From assembly GCA_041908165.1 (NCBI GenBank), contig JAYRFV010000092.1, positions 1 to 9,274 of the forward strand: a stretch of DNA of 9,274 nucleotides, in the 5' to 3' direction. Shown in pieces: positions 9,177 through 9,274 of the stretch. Source of the DNA: JACQZU01 sp041908165. GTDB lineage: Bacteria > Acidobacteriota > Holophagae > Holophagales > Holophagaceae. Under the pieces are notes generated by a model that saw only the letters and a program-made list of their open reading frames with translations, did no database searches and was not told the origin of the DNA. The translations under genes were made by a program, and so were the position numbers. The stretch's first letter is position 1. Each line of letters starts with the position of its first letter.

Positions 9177-9187
9177 TGAGGGTCCGC

Positions 9188-9263
9188 GCCATCTTAGCTC
9201 AGTGGGTAGAGCATCGGATTCGTAACCCGAAGGTCGCCGGTTCGATTCCGGCAGATGGCTCCA
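9188..9263 (+). tRNA. tRNA-Thr (anticodon CGT), CCA encoded
   Basis: This 76-nt gene folds into a full cloverleaf. The 7-bp acceptor stem GCCATCT/AGATGGC is perfect and is followed by discriminator T and an encoded CCA. The D arm is GCTC/GAGC, the variable loop is AGGTC, and the T arm is GCCGG-TTCGATT-CCGGC. The anticodon loop TTCGTAA gives CGT, reading the threonine codon ACG, which should be common in so GC-rich a genome. The base pair closing the anticodon loop (31-39) is A-C instead of Watson-Crick, and the other four anticodon-stem pairs are sound. The gene is divergent from the DUF1028 gene, and only 11 bases follow it in the window. Confidence 0.95.
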
Positions 9264-9274
9264 TTGAAACGGCC

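Noticed and set aside
9188..9274. tRNA 3' end as an integration (attachment) site
   Set aside because: Only 11 bases follow the tRNA, and there is no integrase gene or repeat of the tRNA 3' end elsewhere in the window that I can see.

Overview
The window is high-GC DNA (roughly two thirds G+C by eye) from a Gram-negative bacterium. The Gram-negative call rests on a TonB-dependent outer-membrane receptor and several exported proteins. The taxon cannot be read directly. The mix of tandem S9 peptidases, a YfiR-type protein and a hybrid HDFNN-type histidine kinase would fit an Acidobacteriota member such as the Holophagae, but this is only an impression.

Layout: (1) Bases 1-3166, plus strand: two consecutive S9A prolyl-oligopeptidase genes. 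The first is cut by the window start; the second is complete and carries a signal peptide. They are 21 bp apart and share patches of near-identical DNA, so they look like a tandem duplication. (2) Bases 3167-3250: a convergent gap holding a long GC-rich hairpin, probably a bidirectional terminator. (3) Bases 3251-8032, minus strand, transcribed from 8032 down to 3251: a tight three-gene operon of a TonB-dependent receptor, a YfiR-family periplasmic protein, and a membrane hybrid histidine kinase with a CHASE8-like periplasmic domain, HAMP, PAS, HisKA/HATPase and a receiver. The kinase GTG start overlaps the yfiR-like stop as GTGA. (4) Bases 8135-9097, minus strand: a secreted DUF1028 protein with a C-terminal TPR-like segment. 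(5) Bases 9188-9263, plus strand: a tRNA-Thr(CGT) with encoded CCA.

The most interesting unit is the three-gene operon. In Pseudomonas, periplasmic YfiR represses the diguanylate cyclase YfiN through YfiN's CHASE8-type periplasmic domain, and an outer-membrane OmpA-like protein, YfiB, relieves the repression. Here the same kind of periplasmic repressor is translationally coupled to a protein with a similar sensor domain, but the output is a histidine kinase and the outer-membrane partner is a TonB receptor. The inferred logic is outer-membrane transport or cargo status, then the YfiR-like protein, then kinase activity, then phosphorelay. No CRISPR array, insertion sequence, phage gene or rRNA was seen.
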